Shown here piece by piece: positions 43,207 through 52,449 of a stretch of DNA of 64,000 nucleotides. The DNA is taken from positions 1,798,001 to 1,862,000 of the forward strand of contig NZ_CP107913.1 in assembly GCF_036014115.1 (NCBI RefSeq), in the 5' to 3' direction. Made by a program: the position numbers and the translations under genes. The notes under the pieces are model-generated. The model was not told the DNA's origin, searched no databases, and saw only the letters and a program-made list of their open reading frames with translations. Source of the stretch: Streptomyces sp. NBC_00448 (lineage in GTDB: Bacteria; Actinomycetota; Actinomycetes; Streptomycetales; Streptomycetaceae). How positions within the stretch are numbered: position 1 is the first letter of the stretch; each line of letters starts with the position of its first letter.

Positions 43207-44973
43207 CTACAGATACTGTCCGGTGTTCGCCACGGTGTCGATGGAGCGTCCGGTGTCCGCCCCCTGCTTTCCGGTCACCAGGGTGCGGATGAAGACGATC
43301 CGCTCGCCCTTCTTACCGGAGATCCGCGCCCAGTCGTCGGGGTTGGTGGTGTTCGGCAGGTCCTCGTTCTCCTTGAACTCGTCGACACAGGCGGCGAGCA
43401 GGTGGTTGACGCGGAGCCCGCGCTGGTCGTGGTCGAGGAAGTCCTTGATGGCCATCTTCTTCGCACGGTCCACGATGTTCTGGATCATCGCCCCGGAGTT
43501 GAAGTCCTTGAAGTACAGGACCTCCTTGTCACCGTTGGCATAGGTGACCTCCAGGAAGCGGTTCTCCTCGGTCTCGGAGTACATCCGCTCGACCACCGAC
43601 TGGATCATGGCGTCCACGGTGCCGGCCGGGGACTGGCCGTGCTCGGCCAGGTCGTCGGAGTGCAGCGGGAGGGTGTCGAGGAGGTACTTGGTGAAGATGT
43701 CCTTGGCCGCCTCGGCGTCCGGACGCTCGATCTTGATCTTCACATCCAGGCGGCCGGGCCGCAGGATGGCGGGGTCGATCATGTCCTCGCGGTTGGAGGC
43801 GCCGATCACGATGACGTTCTCCAGGCCCTCGACGCCGTCGATCTCGGCGAGGAGCTGGGGGACGATGGTGTTCTCCACGTCGGAGCTGACACCGGAGCCG
43901 CGGGTGCGGAAGAGGGACTCCATCTCGTCGAAGAAGACGATGACGGGGGTGCCCTCGGACGCCTTCTCCCGGGCCCGCTGGAAGACCAGGCGGATCTGCC
44001 GCTCGGTCTCGCCCACGTACTTGTTGAGCAGCTCGGGACCCTTGATGTTCAGGAAGTAGCTCTTGCCCTGCGGCTGGCCGGTGACCTCGGCGACCTTCTT
44101 GGCCAGCGAGTTGGCGACCGCCTTGGCGATGAGCGTCTTGCCGCAGCCGGGCGGGCCGTACAGCAGCACACCCTTGGGCGGACGGAGTTCGTACTCCTTG
44201 AAGAGGTCGGCGTGCAGGTAGGGCAGTTCGACCGCGTCGCGGATCTGCTCGATCTGGTTGCCGAGGCCGCCGATCTGCCGGTAGTCGATGTCGGGGACCT
44301 CTTCGAGGACCAGCTCCTCGACCTCGCTCTTGGGCACGCGTTCGTAGACGTATCCCGAGCGGGGTTCGAGCAGCAGCGCGTCGCCGGTGCGCAGGGTGCC
44401 GTCGAGCAGCGGCTCGGCGAGCCGGACCACACGCTCCTCGTCGGTGTGCCCGATCACCAGGGCGCGCTCGCCGTCCTCAAGGATCTCCTTGAGCGTGACG
44501 ATGTCGCCGACCAGCTCGAACTCCATCGCCTCGACCACGTTCAGCGCCTCGTTGAGCATCAGCTCCTGGCCGCGCTTGACGTCGTCGAGTTCGACGGACG
44601 GGCTGACGTTGACCCGCAGTTTGCGGCCGCCGGTGAAGATGTCGGCGGTGCCGTCCTCGTTGGCCTGGAGGAACACTCCGAAGCCGGCCGGCGGCTGCGC
44701 GAGCCGGTCGACCTCCTCCTTGAGGGCCACGATCTGGTCGCGGGCCTCGCGGAGCGTGTTCGCAAGCCGTTCGTTCTGTGCGGAGACGCCGGCCAGGTTG
44801 GTCTGCAGCTCGACGATCCTCTCCTCGAGAATCCTCGTGTGCCGCGGAGAGTCGGCGAGCTTGCGTCGCAGGACGGCGATCTCCTGCTCAAGAAAGGCGA
44901 CCTGGCTCATGGGGTCTTCCGAACCACGAGCGGGTCGGCCGCCACGGTTGAATTCGTCGTCGTGGGCCGCCAC
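43207..44973 (-). CDS. arc: Proteasome-associated AAA ATPase ARC/Mpa
   Basis: Unfoldase of 588 aa that binds pupylated proteins and feeds them into the 20S core. The start is GTG at 44973, behind GGAGGAGG; TTG at 44991 is less likely. It has an N-terminal coiled coil (about residues 20-85) that binds Pup, OB domains, then the AAA domain with Walker A GPPGCGKT, Walker [11 protein letters not shown] and the second region of homology ([17 protein letters not shown]). It ends GQYL, the short motif that docks into PrcA. It is the first gene of the arc-dop-pup-prcBA series. Confidence 0.98.
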   Translation of the reverse strand: MAAHDDEFNRGGRPARGSEDPMSQVAFLEQEIAVLRRKLADSPRHTRILEERIVELQTNLAGVSAQNERLANTLREARDQIVALKEEVDRLAQPPAGFGVFLQANEDGTADIFTGGRKLRVNVSPSVELDDVKRGQELMLNEALNVVEAMEFELVGDIVTLKEILEDGERALVIGHTDEERVVRLAEPLLDGTLRTGDALLLEPRSGYVYERVPKSEVEELVLEEVPDIDYRQIGGLGNQIEQIRDAVELPYLHADLFKEYELRPPKGVLLYGPPGCGKTLIAKAVANSLAKKVAEVTGQPQGKSYFLNIKGPELLNKYVGETERQIRLVFQRAREKASEGTPVIVFFDEMESLFRTRGSGVSSDVENTIVPQLLAEIDGVEGLENVIVIGASNREDMIDPAILRPGRLDVKIKIERPDAEAAKDIFTKYLLDTLPLHSDDLAEHGQSPAGTVDAMIQSVVERMYSETEENRFLEVTYANGDKEVLYFKDFNSGAMIQNIVDRAKKMAIKDFLDHDQRGLRVNHLLAACVDEFKENEDLPNTTNPDDWARISGKKGERIVFIRTLVTGKQGADTGRSIDTVANTGQYL

Positions 44974-45158
44974 GGTCCTCACCTCCTCCAAGGGGAGCTG
45001 GACGTTCCCAGACCCTACCTGGGCTGGTAGGGGTTGAAACCCCTAGATCACAAAGACGATCGCGGTGTGTCCGATCTTCACCCTTGCGCACGTCCCTTCG
45101 CCACTGAGATACCCGCCGATCTCCATCCGAAAGCCGCCGGTTGTATCGTCGTTTCGGT

Positions 45159-45180
45159 CAACAGCCGCCGAGGGCTGTTG
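45159..45180 (+). other. Leader hairpin upstream of the ferredoxin gene
   Basis: CAACAGCC and GGCTGTTG form a perfect 8-bp stem with a 6-nt loop, ending 35 bases before the ferredoxin start. It may be a leader structure or an operator. Confidence 0.45.
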
Positions 45181-45215
45181 CTTCCCCGATGATTCCCGAA
45201 CGACGAACGGCAGGG

Positions 45216-45527
45216 ATGGGTTCCGTGAGCGACAGCCAGGGCCAGGGCACAGCCGAGGCGCTTGAGGTCTGGATCGACCAGGACCTGTGTACGGGCGACG
45301 GGATCTGCGTCCAGTACGCGCCCGAGGTTTTCGAGTTGGACATCGACGGCCTGGCGTACGTCAAGGGTTCGGACGACGAGCTGCTCCAGTCCCCTGGTGC
45401 CACCGTACCCGTACCGCTGCCGCTGCTGACGGATGTCGTGGACTCGGCCAAGGAGTGCCCGGGCGAGTGCATCCACGTGCGGCGGGCCGCCGACCAGGTC
45501 GAGGTGTACGGCCCGGCGGCGGACTGA
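45216..45527 (+). CDS. Ferredoxin
   Basis: Small iron-sulfur protein of 103 aa. Cys residues in DLCTGDGICVQ and ECPGEC suit a [3Fe-4S] or [4Fe-4S] cluster of the type serving P450s or other reductases. The start is set at ATG 45216 with GGCAGGG just upstream; GTG 45222 and ATGs upstream are possible. It is divergent from arc. No oxidoreductase partner is adjacent, so its redox partner is unknown. Confidence 0.88.
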   Translation: MGSVSDSQGQGTAEALEVWIDQDLCTGDGICVQYAPEVFELDIDGLAYVKGSDDELLQSPGATVPVPLPLLTDVVDSAKECPGECIHVRRAADQVEVYGPAAD

Positions 45528-45574
45528 GCGGGGGGCCGGCCCCGGGCGGGGCCGGCCGGTGGGCCAGGGCGCCG

Positions 45575-46201
45575 TCAGATGGCGTTGGAGGCCGGGCCGG
45601 GCAGCGCCACGTAGCGGCCGTCGCGCCACTCCCAGGTGTAGGTGCGCTTCAGGTCGGGGCAGCAGCGCGGGGTGTCGTCGCTGGAGAAGCCGAGCACGGT
45701 GGCCTTGACGCTGTCGCCGTCGAGCCGGAAGTCGGAGATCTGCCGGTCGTCCTTGGGGTTGACCAGCGTGACCGCGATCGTGGGGGCGCCGCCCGGGTGG
45801 GCGGGCGCGGACAGGACGTACACGCCGCTGGGCGGGGTGCCGGTGTCGGAGTGGCAGCGGACCACCACGGCGGTCTCGGGGCGCCCGTCGCCGTCGAAGT
45901 CGGCGCTGACCTGCGAGATCACCTCGGCCTTGGCGCCGGGGGCGCAGGTCAGCGGGTAGGTCGCGGCGTGCGGGTCGGGGGCGGGCACCGGCGGCCCGGA
46001 CGGCGCCGGCGGTCTGGCGTCGGCCTTGGGGCTGGCGTCGGCGGGCTGCACCACGGCCACGGCCGCGACCAGGGCGCCCAGGGCCGCGGCGGTGGTGATC
46101 CAGTGCACGGCGCGGCTGTGCGTGTGCGGGAGGGCCGGACCTGCGGAGGGCTGCACTCGCCTGACTCCTGGGGGGTTCTGGTCTGCGGGGGTGGCCAGCA
46201 T
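45575..46201 (-). CDS. Exported or membrane-anchored protein of unknown function
   Basis: A 208-aa protein with one N-terminal hydrophobic segment (WITTAAALGALVAAVAVV) after a short cytoplasmic stretch, a Pro/Ala linker, and a soluble domain. This domain includes VSADFDGDGRPETAVVVRC, similar to FG-GAP or calcium-binding-type repeats, and a CC pair (TPRCCPDLKRTYTW). The start is ATG at 46201; GTG at 46216 is possible. Function unknown. Confidence 0.7.
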   Translation of the reverse strand: MLATPADQNPPGVRRVQPSAGPALPHTHSRAVHWITTAAALGALVAAVAVVQPADASPKADARPPAPSGPPVPAPDPHAATYPLTCAPGAKAEVISQVSADFDGDGRPETAVVVRCHSDTGTPPSGVYVLSAPAHPGGAPTIAVTLVNPKDDRQISDFRLDGDSVKATVLGFSSDDTPRCCPDLKRTYTWEWRDGRYVALPGPASNAI

Positions 46202-46297
46202 GGTGCCACACGTCACATCGGCGCGGAACGGCGGGGTGCCGGGGCGATCCGGTGGGGGTTCCCGTGGGGCGCGAGCCGGGGCGGCCGGAAACGTGGC

Positions 46298-46339
46298 GCG
46301 CCGCCGCCGGTGTCCGGAAGGACAAACCAGCGGCGGCGC
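46298..46339 (-). terminator. Hairpin after trmI
   Basis: A 10-bp stem (GCGCCGCCGC with GCGGCGGCGC) around a 22-nt loop lies 24 bases beyond the trmI stop on the minus strand. Confidence 0.6.
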
Positions 46340-46363
46340 GGTGAAGTTGGCCGAAAACGGACC

Positions 46364-47287
46364 TCAGCTCTCGGCTTCGGCTGTGCCGTTCCCGCCGCCA
46401 CTGCCGCTGCCCGGCCCGGTGTAGTCCTCGCCGTAGGCGCCCTTGGCGGGGCGGCGGCGGCGCAGCGGCGGCTCGACGCCGTCGGCGAGGCGGCGGGCGG
46501 TGAGCAGGAAGCCGGTGTGGCCGATCATCCGGTGGTCCGGGCGCACCGCGAGTCCCTCGACGTGCCAGGTGCGCACCATCGACTCCCAGGCGGCCGGCTC
46601 GTTGAACGTGCCGTGCTCGCGGATCGCCTCCACGGTGCGGGCGAGCTGGGTGGTGGTGGCCACGTAGGCGCACAGGATGCCGCCGGGCACCAGCGCCTTG
46701 GCGACGGGCTCCAGGCACTCCCAGGGCGCGAGCATGTCGAGGATGACCCGGTCGACGTCGGTGTCGGAGAGGTGGTCCTGGAGGTCGCCGACGGTGAGCT
46801 GCCAGGCCGGGTGCGGCCCGCCGAAGTAGCGCTCGACGTTCTGGGTGGCGATCTCGGCGAAGTCCGCCCGGCGTTCGTAGCTGTGCAGCATGCCGTGGTC
46901 GCCGATCGCGCGGAGCAGGAAGCTGCTCAGCGAGCCGGAGCCGACGCCTGCCTCGACCACCCGGGCCCCGGGGAAGATGTCGGCCATCGCCAGGATCTGC
47001 CCCGCGTCCTTGGGGTAGACCACGGCGGCGCCGCGGGGCATGGACAGGACGTAGTCGGGGAGCAGGGGGCGCAGCGCGAGGTAGGCGACGTTTCCCGTGG
47101 TCCGCACCACACTGCCCTCGGGGGCACCGATCAGCTCGTCGTGCGGGAAAGCGCCCTTGTGGGTGTGGAACTGCTTTCCGGCTTCGAGCGTGAACGTGTA
47201 GTGGCGTCCCTTGGGGTCGGTGAGCTGGACCTGGTCCCCGACTCTGAAAGGCCCGCGCCTGCGGGCTGCACCAGTCGGTTCGGACAT
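46364..47287 (-). CDS. trmI: tRNA (adenine-N1)-methyltransferase TrmI
   Basis: SAM-dependent methyltransferase of 307 aa that modifies adenine 58 in the T-loop of tRNA. The N-terminal beta domain (FRVGDQVQLTDPKGRHYTFTLEAGKQFHTHKG) is family-typical. The Rossmann fold has VVEAGVGSGSLSSFLL for SAM and ILDMLAPWE. The C-terminus is Gly/Ser/Glu-rich. This gene commonly accompanies the proteasome locus in actinobacteria. Confidence 0.95.
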   Translation of the reverse strand: MSEPTGAARRRGPFRVGDQVQLTDPKGRHYTFTLEAGKQFHTHKGAFPHDELIGAPEGSVVRTTGNVAYLALRPLLPDYVLSMPRGAAVVYPKDAGQILAMADIFPGARVVEAGVGSGSLSSFLLRAIGDHGMLHSYERRADFAEIATQNVERYFGGPHPAWQLTVGDLQDHLSDTDVDRVILDMLAPWECLEPVAKALVPGGILCAYVATTTQLARTVEAIREHGTFNEPAAWESMVRTWHVEGLAVRPDHRMIGHTGFLLTARRLADGVEPPLRRRRPAKGAYGEDYTGPGSGSGGGNGTAEAES

Positions 47288-47364
47288 GGGACCACCCTAG
47301 TCGCTGACCGGGGCCGCTCCGGACGGGCCCGGGGCCCGCCGGCGAACCGGGCGGCCGATCAGGC

Positions 47365-47420
47365 CGCGCGGGTCAAGCGGCTCGGGTCGAGCCGTGCGGG
47401 TCAAGCAGCTCGGGTCGAGC
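47365..47420. repeat. 28-bp tandem repeat, two copies
   Basis: Units at 47365-47392 and 47393-47420 share GCGGGTCAAGC and AGCTCGGGTCGAGC with two differences; a degraded third copy runs to the protease stop codon at 47429. It lies between trmI and the site-2 protease gene. Confidence 0.75.
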
Positions 47421-47428
47421 CGCCCGGC

Positions 47429-48649
47429 TCAGGCCGCCCGGGACATGGCGGCCACGAAGGCGCGTTCCACGTCGGCGGTGGACAGCACGCCGTAGATCTC
47501 TCCGGTGGGCTCGACCACGAGGTACTCGGTGGAGGGGTTGGCCCGCAGGGTGTCGAGGAGTTCCTCGCCGGTGAGGTCGGCGGAGACCCGCATCCCGGGC
47601 CGCAGGTCGTTGGACAGGCCGCTGACCGCGACCCAGGGGCGCCGGTGCTCGGGCACCGAGATGATCGCCGACTCCCGGACGAGCGCGGTCGGGTCGCCCT
47701 TGCCGTCCACCACCACCAGGGCGCGGGCGCCTGCCTCGTTGGCGCGGCGCAGCGCCTCGGACAGCGGGGTGTCGGAGGAGACCGGGACCGCCCGCCGGGT
47801 GAGCGTACGGGCCCGCAGGTCCGGCAGGCGCTCGCGCAGCCGGGCCATCCGCAGCCCGTTGCCGGCGCCGGTCCACATGATCGCGGCGAGGACCGCGGCG
47901 AGCAGCGCGTCGGTGAGGGAGTCCGCGCCGCTCTCGCCGTTGCCCCGGGCGTAGGAGAGCATCGGCAGCCCGATCAGGACGGCCAGGGCCAGCACCCGGC
48001 CGGCCCAGGCGGCGGCGACGGTGCCCTTCATGGGGTTGCCGCTGAACTTCCAGACCACGGCCCGCAGCATGCGGCCGCCGTCCAGCGGCAGCCCAGGCAG
48101 GAAGTTGAAGATCGCCACGATCAGGTTGCTGATCATCAGCCCGGCGAGCAGCACCCCGGGCACGGTGCCGCGCTCGACGAGCTGCATCCCGCCGAAGAAG
48201 ACACCGGCGAGCACCAGCGACAGCAGCGGCCCGACGAAGGCGAGTATGAACTCGCGGCCAGGGGTGTCGGAGTCCTTCTCGATCTCGGAGACGCCGCCGA
48301 AGAACTGGAGCTGGATGCGGCGCACCGGCAGGTCGAAGCGGATCGCGGCCACGGTGTGGGCCAGTTCGTGCACCAGCACCGAGGCGTAGAAGGCGACCGC
48401 GAAGAAGAGCGACACGAGGTAGCGGACCCGGCCGAGTTCGGGCAGCACGGTGTCGAGCTGCCCGCCGAAGACCCAGGTGATCAGGGCGGCGACCAGGAAC
48501 CAGCTCGGGGCGACGTAGATCGGGACGCCGAGGAACCGGCCCATCAGGATGCCGCCGCCGGGCTCCCTCGGCTGCTTGTCGGTGCCGTCGTCGCCACCTC
48601 GGCCCGGGGTGCGGGTGTTCTGGGACGGCGGACGGCCGCTCTCGCTCAC
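47429..48649 (-). CDS. Site-2 protease (M50 family) with CBS domains
   Basis: Intramembrane zinc metalloprotease of 406 aa. The start is GTG at 48649, behind AAGGGGA. Hydrophobic segments carry HELAH (zinc ligands and catalytic Glu) and PGLPLDGGRMLRA (third ligand Asp). The C-terminal part has paired CBS-type domains (SDTPLSEALRRANEAGARALVVVD, LRANPSTEYLVVEPTGEIYGVLS), which usually bind adenine nucleotides and control activity. Its substrate, perhaps an anti-sigma factor, is unknown. Confidence 0.93.
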   Translation of the reverse strand: MSESGRPPSQNTRTPGRGGDDGTDKQPREPGGGILMGRFLGVPIYVAPSWFLVAALITWVFGGQLDTVLPELGRVRYLVSLFFAVAFYASVLVHELAHTVAAIRFDLPVRRIQLQFFGGVSEIEKDSDTPGREFILAFVGPLLSLVLAGVFFGGMQLVERGTVPGVLLAGLMISNLIVAIFNFLPGLPLDGGRMLRAVVWKFSGNPMKGTVAAAWAGRVLALAVLIGLPMLSYARGNGESGADSLTDALLAAVLAAIMWTGAGNGLRMARLRERLPDLRARTLTRRAVPVSSDTPLSEALRRANEAGARALVVVDGKGDPTALVRESAIISVPEHRRPWVAVSGLSNDLRPGMRVSADLTGEELLDTLRANPSTEYLVVEPTGEIYGVLSTADVERAFVAAMSRAA

Positions 48650-48782
48650 TGGTTCCCCTTCTGAAAACAGACCCCCGTGCCGATCATGCGGCACGAGGGG
48701 CATCGCCCCCATGATATTGCCCAGCCGATCGGCGCACACCGGCGCGTGTCCGTGTCGGTGCCAGGCCGTAAGGTCGTCTGCC

Positions 48783-49829
48783 ATGGGGACCCCCGCCGAC
48801 AGCACCCGAACTCCCGACAGCGCGTCACCCGGCCCCGTCCCGCCCGAGGGCGCGCCGCCCGACCTCGCGGCCGGGCTGGTCCCGCCCGGGCGGACCTCCC
48901 CGGAGGCCGGGCCGAGCGGGCCGGACAGCGGGCCGGTGCCCCCGGAAAGCGGGCCTCGCGGTGGCCTGCCGCCGCGCCCGCCGGTGTCGCTCTCGCCGTC
49001 GCGGGCCGCGGACTTCATGCGCTGCCCGCTGCTGTACCGGCTGCGGGTGATCGACCGGCTGCCGGAGAAGCCGAGCGAGGCGGCGACCCGCGGCACCGTC
49101 GTCCACGCGGTGCTGGAGCGGCTGTTCGACGCCCCGGCGGTGGAGCGCACACCCGAGCGGGCCCGGGCGATGGTGCCCGGCGAGTGGCAGCGGCTGCTGG
49201 CGGCCCGCCCCGAGCTGGCCGGGCTGTTCACCGCGGCCGAGGGCGCGCTCGACGCGGCGGCGCTGTCGGCCTGGCTGGAGAGCGCCGAGCGGCTGGTGGA
49301 GCGCTGGTTCACCCTGGAGGACCCGACCCGCCTGGAGCCCGCCGAGCGCGAGCTGTACGTGGAGACGGTGCTGGAGTCCGGCCTGACCCTGCGCGGTTAC
49401 GTCGACCGGCTGGACGTGGCGCCGGCCACCGGGGACCTGCGGGTGGTGGACTACAAGACCGGCAAGGCCCCCCGCCCCGAGTACGCCGACGAGCCGCTCT
49501 TCCAGATGCGCTTCTACGCCCTGGTGCTGTGGCGGCTGCGCGGGGTGGTGCCGCGCCGGCTCCAGCTGGTCTACCTCGGCAGCGGCGACGTACGGACCTA
49601 CGACCCGTCGGAGGCCGACCTGCTGCGCACCGAGCGGCGGTTGCTGTCGCTGTGGGAGGCGATCCAGGAGGCGACGGCCAGCGGTGACTGGCGGCCGCGG
49701 CGCACCCCGCTGTGCGGCTGGTGCGACCACCAGGCGCTGTGCCCGGAGTTCGGCGGGACTCCCCCGCCGTACCCGCTGGCGCGCATCGCCGGGACCGGGC
49801 CCGCCGTGGGCGAGAATGGTCCGGTCTAG
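48783..49829 (+). CDS. RecB-family PD-(D/E)XK exonuclease with iron-sulfur cluster Cys
   Basis: Predicted nuclease of 348 aa; start ATG 48783. After a Pro-rich N-terminus of about 60 residues comes [43 protein letters not shown], the entry of the PDDEXK_1 domain with its first Cys. The active core is [11 protein letters not shown] (D, then Asp-Tyr-Lys). The C-terminal [15 protein letters not shown] supplies three more Cys for a [4Fe-4S] cluster, as in AddB and Cas4-like nucleases. It is divergent from the site-2 protease. It could act in DNA repair; no helicase partner is adjacent. Confidence 0.9.
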   Translation: MGTPADSTRTPDSASPGPVPPEGAPPDLAAGLVPPGRTSPEAGPSGPDSGPVPPESGPRGGLPPRPPVSLSPSRAADFMRCPLLYRLRVIDRLPEKPSEAATRGTVVHAVLERLFDAPAVERTPERARAMVPGEWQRLLAARPELAGLFTAAEGALDAAALSAWLESAERLVERWFTLEDPTRLEPAERELYVETVLESGLTLRGYVDRLDVAPATGDLRVVDYKTGKAPRPEYADEPLFQMRFYALVLWRLRGVVPRRLQLVYLGSGDVRTYDPSEADLLRTERRLLSLWEAIQEATASGDWRPRRTPLCGWCDHQALCPEFGGTPPPYPLARIAGTGPAVGENGPV

Positions 49830-49842
49830 CGAAGGAGTACTC

Positions 49843-50514
49843 GTGGCGATCCGCGTCCTGTTGGTGGACGACCAGCCCCTGTTGCGCACCGGCTTCCGGA
49901 TGATCCTGGAGGCCGAGCCGGACCTGGCCGTGGTCGGTGAGGCGGGTGACGGCCAGCAGGCGCTGGACCAGGTGCGGGCGTTGCAGCCCGACGTGGTGCT
50001 GATGGACATCCGCATGCCCCGGATGGACGGCGTCGAGGCGACCCGGCAGATCACCGGCCCGGACCGGTCGGGCCCGGCGAAGGTGCTGGTGCTGACCACC
50101 TTCGACCTGGACGAGTACGTGGTGGAGGCGCTGCGCGCCGGGGCCAGCGGCTTCCTGCTCAAGGACGCACCGGCCGCTGAACTGGTGCAGGCGATCCGGG
50201 TGGTGGCCGCCGGCGAGGCGATGCTCGCGCCGAGCATCACCCGGCGGCTGCTGGACAAGTATGCCGGCCGGCTGCCGTCGGGCGAGGAGTCGGTGCCGCA
50301 GCCGCTGCACGCGCTGACCGAGCGCGAGGTCGAGGTGCTCAAGCTGGTCGCCCGCGGCCTGTCGAACGCGGAGATCGCCGCGGAGCTGTTCGTCAGCGAG
50401 ACCACGGTGAAGACCCACGTCGGCCATGTGCTCACCAAGCTGGGCCTGCGCGACCGGGTGCAGGCGGCGGTGTACGCGTACGAGAGCGGCCTGGTGCGCC
50501 CCGGCGCGAGCTGA
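49843..50514 (+). CDS. NarL/FixJ family response regulator
   Basis: Two-component regulator of 223 aa. The start is GTG at 49843, behind AAGGAG. The receiver domain has the acidic pair in LLVDDQP, phospho-acceptor Asp55 in VVLMDIRMP, Thr in VLTTFD and Lys in FLLKDAP. The LuxR-type output domain is [36 protein letters not shown]. No histidine kinase is adjacent. It begins 13 bases after the nuclease gene, so the two may be co-transcribed. Confidence 0.95.
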   Translation: MAIRVLLVDDQPLLRTGFRMILEAEPDLAVVGEAGDGQQALDQVRALQPDVVLMDIRMPRMDGVEATRQITGPDRSGPAKVLVLTTFDLDEYVVEALRAGASGFLLKDAPAAELVQAIRVVAAGEAMLAPSITRRLLDKYAGRLPSGEESVPQPLHALTEREVEVLKLVARGLSNAEIAAELFVSETTVKTHVGHVLTKLGLRDRVQAAVYAYESGLVRPGAS

Positions 50515-50525
50515 GCCGATGCCCC

Positions 50526-50621
50526 GACCCGGGCGCGCCCGGGTCCCCCGTACACCCGCGGGCGGCCACCCGCACGCGCGTACGCCCCCGCGCGGCCCTT
50601 CCGGGCTCGTCGCGGGGGCGT
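50526..50621. terminator. Double hairpin between response regulator and binding-protein genes
   Basis: A perfect 20-bp palindrome at 50526-50545 (GACCCGGGCG and complement) is followed by an 11-bp stem at 50582-50621 (ACGCCCCCGCG with CGCGGGGGCGT, 18-nt loop). They separate two convergent genes. Confidence 0.8.
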
Positions 50622-50643
50622 TCGCCGTGGGGCGGGTGCGCGG

Positions 50644-52239
50644 TCAGCCGGAGGCGCCGCGGCCCAGCTCCCAGAACTGCGTGGTGGTCGAGGCGTTGAG
50701 CGCCCACTCCGCGCCGGTGATGTCGTCGCGGGCGGCGATGTACTGGTTCGCCTGCCACAGCGGGAGCATCGGCACCTGCTCCGCGACCAGCTTCTGCGCC
50801 GCGCCGAACGCGTCGGTGGTGGCGCTGCGCTGGGCCTGGCTGCGGGTCTCCGGCAGGATCGTGTTCCGGATCTCCGTCAGGTTGTAGGGCAGCGGGATGA
50901 ACGTCTCCTTGTCGAAGAACGGGGCGATGTAGTTGTCCGGGTCCGGGAAGTCCGGCAGCCAGCTCAGCGCGAAGACCTGGTACTTGCCCTCACCGGCGGC
51001 CTTCAGGAAGGCGTTCCACTGCTCGGCCTCGACGTGGACGTCGAAGAGCCCGGACGCGTCGAGCTGCTTCGCGATCGCCTCGGCCTCGGCCTTGTTCATG
51101 GTGCCGCCGTTGTCGCGGCGGAAGTTGATGGTCAGCGGCACCTTGCTGGTGATGCCGGCGTCCGTGAGCGTCTTCTGCGCGTTCTTGACGCTCGGCTCGC
51201 CGTAGGTGTCGTAGAACGAGTTGACGTGCGTGGTGATGCCCTGCGGGACCACCGAGTACAGCGGCACCGCGGTGCGCTGGTAGACGTCGCGGGTGATCGC
51301 CTGCCGGTCGATGATCTGGGCCATCGCCTGGCGGACCGCGACCTTCTTCAGCGACGGCGCGTCGGTGTTGAGGAAGAGGTAGCGGGCCTCGCCGCCGGAG
51401 GACTGGGTGAGCTTGAAGTCCGGGTCCGGGTTGCTCTGCAGAGCCTGGATCTGGTCCGGCGACAGCTGCCGGCTCATCACGTCCAGCTGGCCGGACTTGA
51501 TCGCGTCCTCCATCTTGTTGGAGTCCGCGAACATCTTGAGGGTGACGGCGCTGTTGTGCATCTTCAGCGTGCCGTCGTAGTGCGCGTTCTTGGAGAACAC
51601 CGCCTGCTTGCCCGCGGTCCAGGAGTCCAGCTTGTACGGGCCGGAGCCGACCAGCCGCCAGCCGGTGTACGGCTTCTTCGCCGGGTAGACCGTGCTGTCC
51701 ACGATCGCGGCGGCCGGGGTGGCGAGCTTCGCCGGGAACGTCGCGTCGGGATGCTTGAGGTGGAAGACCACCGTCTGCGGGTCGGGCGCGTCCACGCTCT
51801 TGACGTCGGATATCAGCGACGACGGGCCGTCGGACCAGTGGATCTTCTGCATCCGGTCGACGGAGAACTTCACGTCGGTGGAGGTGAGGGAACGGCCGGT
51901 GGAGAACTTCTCGCCGTCCCGCATCGTGCACTGGTACGTCAGACCCGAAGTGCCCGCGTAGTGGCACTCCTTGGCGGCGTCGGGGGTAGGCGTGGTGCTG
52001 CCGCGCTGGTAGGTCAGCAGCATCTGGAAGGTGTTGTAGAACACGTTCCAGGTCGCGCTGTCGTACGACGTCGCCGGGTCGAGCGGCGCCGGGTTGTCCT
52101 TGGTCAGCTCGATGCTGTCGGTGGTACCGACGACGATGGGTTTGCCACTGCCGCCGCTGCCGCCGGAACTGCCGCACCCGGTGATCGCGGGTGCCAACGC
52201 GCCGAGCAGGGCCGGCAGCACCAGAAGCTTGCGGTTCAT
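50644..52239 (-). CDS. ABC transporter substrate-binding lipoprotein (peptide/SBP_bac_5 family)
   Basis: Extracellular solute-binding protein of 531 aa; start ATG at 52239. A lipoprotein signal peptide ends in PAITGC, so Cys22 should be lipidated. The SBP_bac_5 fold is shown by PLDPATSYDSATWNVFYNTFQMLLTY, a gap, then DGEKFSTGRSLTSTDVKFSVDRM and LVGSGPYKLDSW. Such proteins bind oligopeptides, nickel or sugars. No permease or ATPase gene is near, so it must work with components encoded elsewhere, or as a sensor. Confidence 0.93.
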   Translation of the reverse strand: MNRKLLVLPALLGALAPAITGCGSSGGSGGSGKPIVVGTTDSIELTKDNPAPLDPATSYDSATWNVFYNTFQMLLTYQRGSTTPTPDAAKECHYAGTSGLTYQCTMRDGEKFSTGRSLTSTDVKFSVDRMQKIHWSDGPSSLISDVKSVDAPDPQTVVFHLKHPDATFPAKLATPAAAIVDSTVYPAKKPYTGWRLVGSGPYKLDSWTAGKQAVFSKNAHYDGTLKMHNSAVTLKMFADSNKMEDAIKSGQLDVMSRQLSPDQIQALQSNPDPDFKLTQSSGGEARYLFLNTDAPSLKKVAVRQAMAQIIDRQAITRDVYQRTAVPLYSVVPQGITTHVNSFYDTYGEPSVKNAQKTLTDAGITSKVPLTINFRRDNGGTMNKAEAEAIAKQLDASGLFDVHVEAEQWNAFLKAAGEGKYQVFALSWLPDFPDPDNYIAPFFDKETFIPLPYNLTEIRNTILPETRSQAQRSATTDAFGAAQKLVAEQVPMLPLWQANQYIAARDDITGAEWALNASTTTQFWELGRGASG

Positions 52240-52449
52240 CGTTGGTCGTTCTCCTCTTGCGCATGTGCCGGGGGCTCGTGACGCGCCCATAAGGCCCAAC
52301 AAGGCCGCCCGCGCACCCGGATCGCAGGTGTACGGGCTGGAGGCAGCGCGGGGCACGCTGGGGCGACGATACCGAGGTTGCCGGTGATCAGCACCAACGG
52401 GTGGCCAAAGTTGGCGGTCCCGACGAGCGGAACCGCCCCGGCGGCACAC

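Noticed and set aside
47365-47420. CRISPR-like array
   Set aside because: The 28-bp units are directly adjacent with no spacers, and no cas genes are present.
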